Below, in pieces: positions 63,401-64,000 of a DNA stretch of 64,000 nt. A program made the translations under genes and the position numbers. Source of the stretch: Acidobacteriota bacterium (lineage in GTDB: Bacteria; Acidobacteriota; Blastocatellia; Chloracidobacteriales; JADJPF01); assembly GCA_016213785.1 (NCBI GenBank), contig JACQZQ010000121.1, forward strand, positions 1-64,000, written 5' to 3'. The stretch's first letter is position 1, and the number at the start of each line of letters is the position of its first letter. The notes beneath the pieces are model-generated. The model saw only the letters and a list, made by a program, of their open reading frames with translations, was not told where the DNA came from and searched no databases.

Positions 63401-63977
63401 AAGCAACAATTTGAGGTGGAGTAGCCATATTTGCATCTACATAAGCAACGTCAGTATCAGTTCCAAGTAAAGCGCCTGTATTAGGACTTACACGGAAATT
63501 CTTTCTTCCAGTGTCACCAATAACACGAATAGCATCGGGAACAGGATTAAAGTCCATTGCAAAATTTGTAGAATTAGGTGTAGGAAATGCAAAACTACCT
63601 ACAACTGAAGCAACACCAGATGCAGTATTAATACTGTAAACATTACCACTAGCACCTAAACTAAATAAAGTACCTCTAGCAGGGCGAAAATCAATACCTA
63701 TAAGGCTATCGCCACCAGCTAGACCTGTAACACTAATATTTCTTAGTATTACACCTGGGCTATCACTATTAAACATAACTAAACTATTTGTACTAGTAAG
63801 ACCTATAAGCATTTCGCTACCAGAACGAGTAACTGCTTTTGGGCCATCACTACCGCCTTTAGTAATTCTAGCGGCTTCAGTAGAAACAGGGCCGATATTA
63901 AATATTGTTAACATTAAACTTAGGATTGCACAGAAAGATATAGCTCTGTAAATCCAAGATTGCCTGGGATTTTTCAT
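60480..63977 (-). CDS. Large secreted DUF4394/NHL-repeat protein
   Basis: ATG 63977 is chosen because AGGAGG lies at 63987-63992; the upstream ATG at 63995 overlaps that site. The 1165-residue product has a signal peptide (about residues 1-35, ending near STEAA). Three tandem DUF4394 propeller-like domains of roughly 240 residues follow, each with a FNPVPD-type core, a LYDxDxR-type strand and a NLYTINL ending. The last ~300 residues hold about six NHL repeats (IFAADTANNRIQRSTD, VYVADTNNNRI-like). It has no sorting or membrane anchor at the C-terminus. It is probably a surface or matrix protein; function is unknown. Confidence 0.85.
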   Translation of the reverse strand: MKNPRQSWIYRAISFCAILSLMLTIFNIGPVSTEAARITKGGSDGPKAVTRSGSEMLIGLTSTNSLVMFNSDSPGVILRNISVTGLAGGDSLIGIDFRPARGTLFSLGASGNVYSINTASGVASVVGSFAFPTPNSTNFAMDFNPVPDAIRVIGDTGRKNFRVSPNTGALLGTDTDVAYVDANMATPPQIVACAYTNNFLGATRTTLYDVDANLDVLARQGGLNFAVGDAAVAPQNNGNPNAGQLVTVGSLGVDTTSTAALDISDFSGTAFAALNPTGSPSSNLYTVNLTTGAASLVGPIGAGLLIRGLTTGFNGENLVALTASNKLLSFNSATPGTITRSVQITGLLDNLVGIDFRPATGQLFGLSNSRLYSINQFTGVATVATTFTTSAAINFGTDFNPVPDAFRIVGDNIQNSRIPLATLTLANDTGVVFAAGDPTPAPPFIVGSAYDRNVSGGTLTTLYDIDSRNGTAPARLVLQGGIDGTAVNPANGVAGPNGGLLQTVGTGTFLNVTTTGDVGFDISGTTGAAFASMTPTATPTVSNLYTINLAAGTSVLVGAIAGGEVIRGLTVVNNVEVVLGLINNTNSLVTFASTAPNRLLNTGGAAGVAVTGLMAGDVLQGMDMRPATGEILALATNATTARIYRLNLTGNAQTGQISAASATLIGAGFAFPAQGVAQGTDFGYDFNPVPDRIRIVSNTRQDLRANPNTGGLAATDGLLTYIAGDPNAGLTPSIVTAAYDRNFAGAGAPTQLTTLYVMDSRGGTAQGILATQGGINGAAAGGPNSGVLVTVAPLSTTAGALTITNIAGFDISGITGVALAALQPMGAASSNLYTINLASGLATQVTALPIGGAAPLVIRDITFGLSANALAGLGQENATIYAADTANNRIQRSVDDGLTWSVVSLGAGVAPGQFNQPRAVTADATGRTIFAADTANNRIQRSTDAGATWTVIASAGVAPNQVNQPQGVAFDQLANILYVADTNNNRILSFANATSATPVGSIYANATAGNTVGKFNQPTGLALDAQGRLYVCDTLNNRLQFNTNNTATGWQVFAGATGGVAPGQVNQPRGIFVDSTGRVFVADTANNRIMVNVGGLGGWSTILLAGTALGSVNAPRGVALSSTGSLLIGDTGNNRIQRRAPDGSALLRGPAGLTVGSFNQPSGLN

Positions 63978-64000
63978 TAGAAAAAGCCTCCTCATAAAAA

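Noticed and set aside
1-64000. tRNA, rRNA or riboswitch genes
   Set aside because: I looked for T-loop signatures, rRNA motifs and known riboswitch cores in the intergenic gaps and found none I could support by eye; a covariance-model search would be decisive.

Overview
The window is AT-rich, gene-dense bacterial chromosome. It most likely comes from an uncultured, low-GC member of Acidobacteriota (Blastocatellia-like), although no rRNA or tRNA gene is present to confirm this. The main evidence is a VWA protein of the type almost confined to Acidobacteria (19271-20236), a very large Oar-type TonB-dependent receptor with an N-terminal carboxypeptidase-regulatory domain (2566-5895), many Ser/Thr kinases, TPR and VWA/VIT secreted proteins, an ECF41 sigma factor and a SelW-like selenoprotein. 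I saw no insertion sequence, prophage, CRISPR array, RNA gene or replication origin. Base composition looks even throughout, so this reads as core or long-resident genome rather than an island.

Layout, left to right. 1-5895 (minus): the start of an unknown gene, meaB, an acyl-CoA dehydrogenase and the TonB receptor. 6342-14808 (plus): a secreted caspase-FGE fusion; an NDH-2-like oxidoreductase plus ECF41 sigma pair behind a hairpin that covers the ribosome binding site; a Ser/Thr kinase and a secreted partner sharing a repeated ~55-residue module; peptide deformylase. 14828-24864 (minus): a VOC protein, an FHA-FHA kinase, a VWA / NtrC-type regulator / CII-like regulator operon, a beta-propeller protein, and the hfq-tmk-holB housekeeping operon. 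24973-34983: small secreted proteins, glcF, an AlkZ-like protein and a hydrolase, then a plus-strand MoeB/ThiF - unknown - cysteine desulfurase operon, a TMTC-like membrane TPR protein and a lone receiver protein. 34985-42951: a SDR/TetR pair with two tandem palindromic operators, an ABC importer without its binding protein, a VIT-VWA protein and a DUF808 membrane protein.

43162-50726 holds the most system-like region: a DUF4034-like protein and a redoxin membrane protein, followed by a compact operon. That operon encodes a membrane zinc-finger (H-x3-C-x2-C) anti-sigma-like protein, an ECF-type sigma factor and an exported TPR-CHAT caspase-like protease. It could form a protease-controlled sigma/anti-sigma switch.

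52280-52504 is a gene that standard ORF calling misses: a 74-residue Rdx/SelW-family selenoprotein with an in-frame TGA (Cys-x-x-Sec) followed by a stem-loop that fits the bacterial SECIS consensus. It is followed by a HEAT-like protein, a bacterial Thg1-like protein, DoxX, and, divergently, a Tat lipoprotein made of three near-identical 147-bp Cys-rich repeats behind a canonical promoter. The right end carries an M28 peptidase, an STT3-like oligosaccharyltransferase and a 1165-residue secreted DUF4394/NHL-repeat protein.
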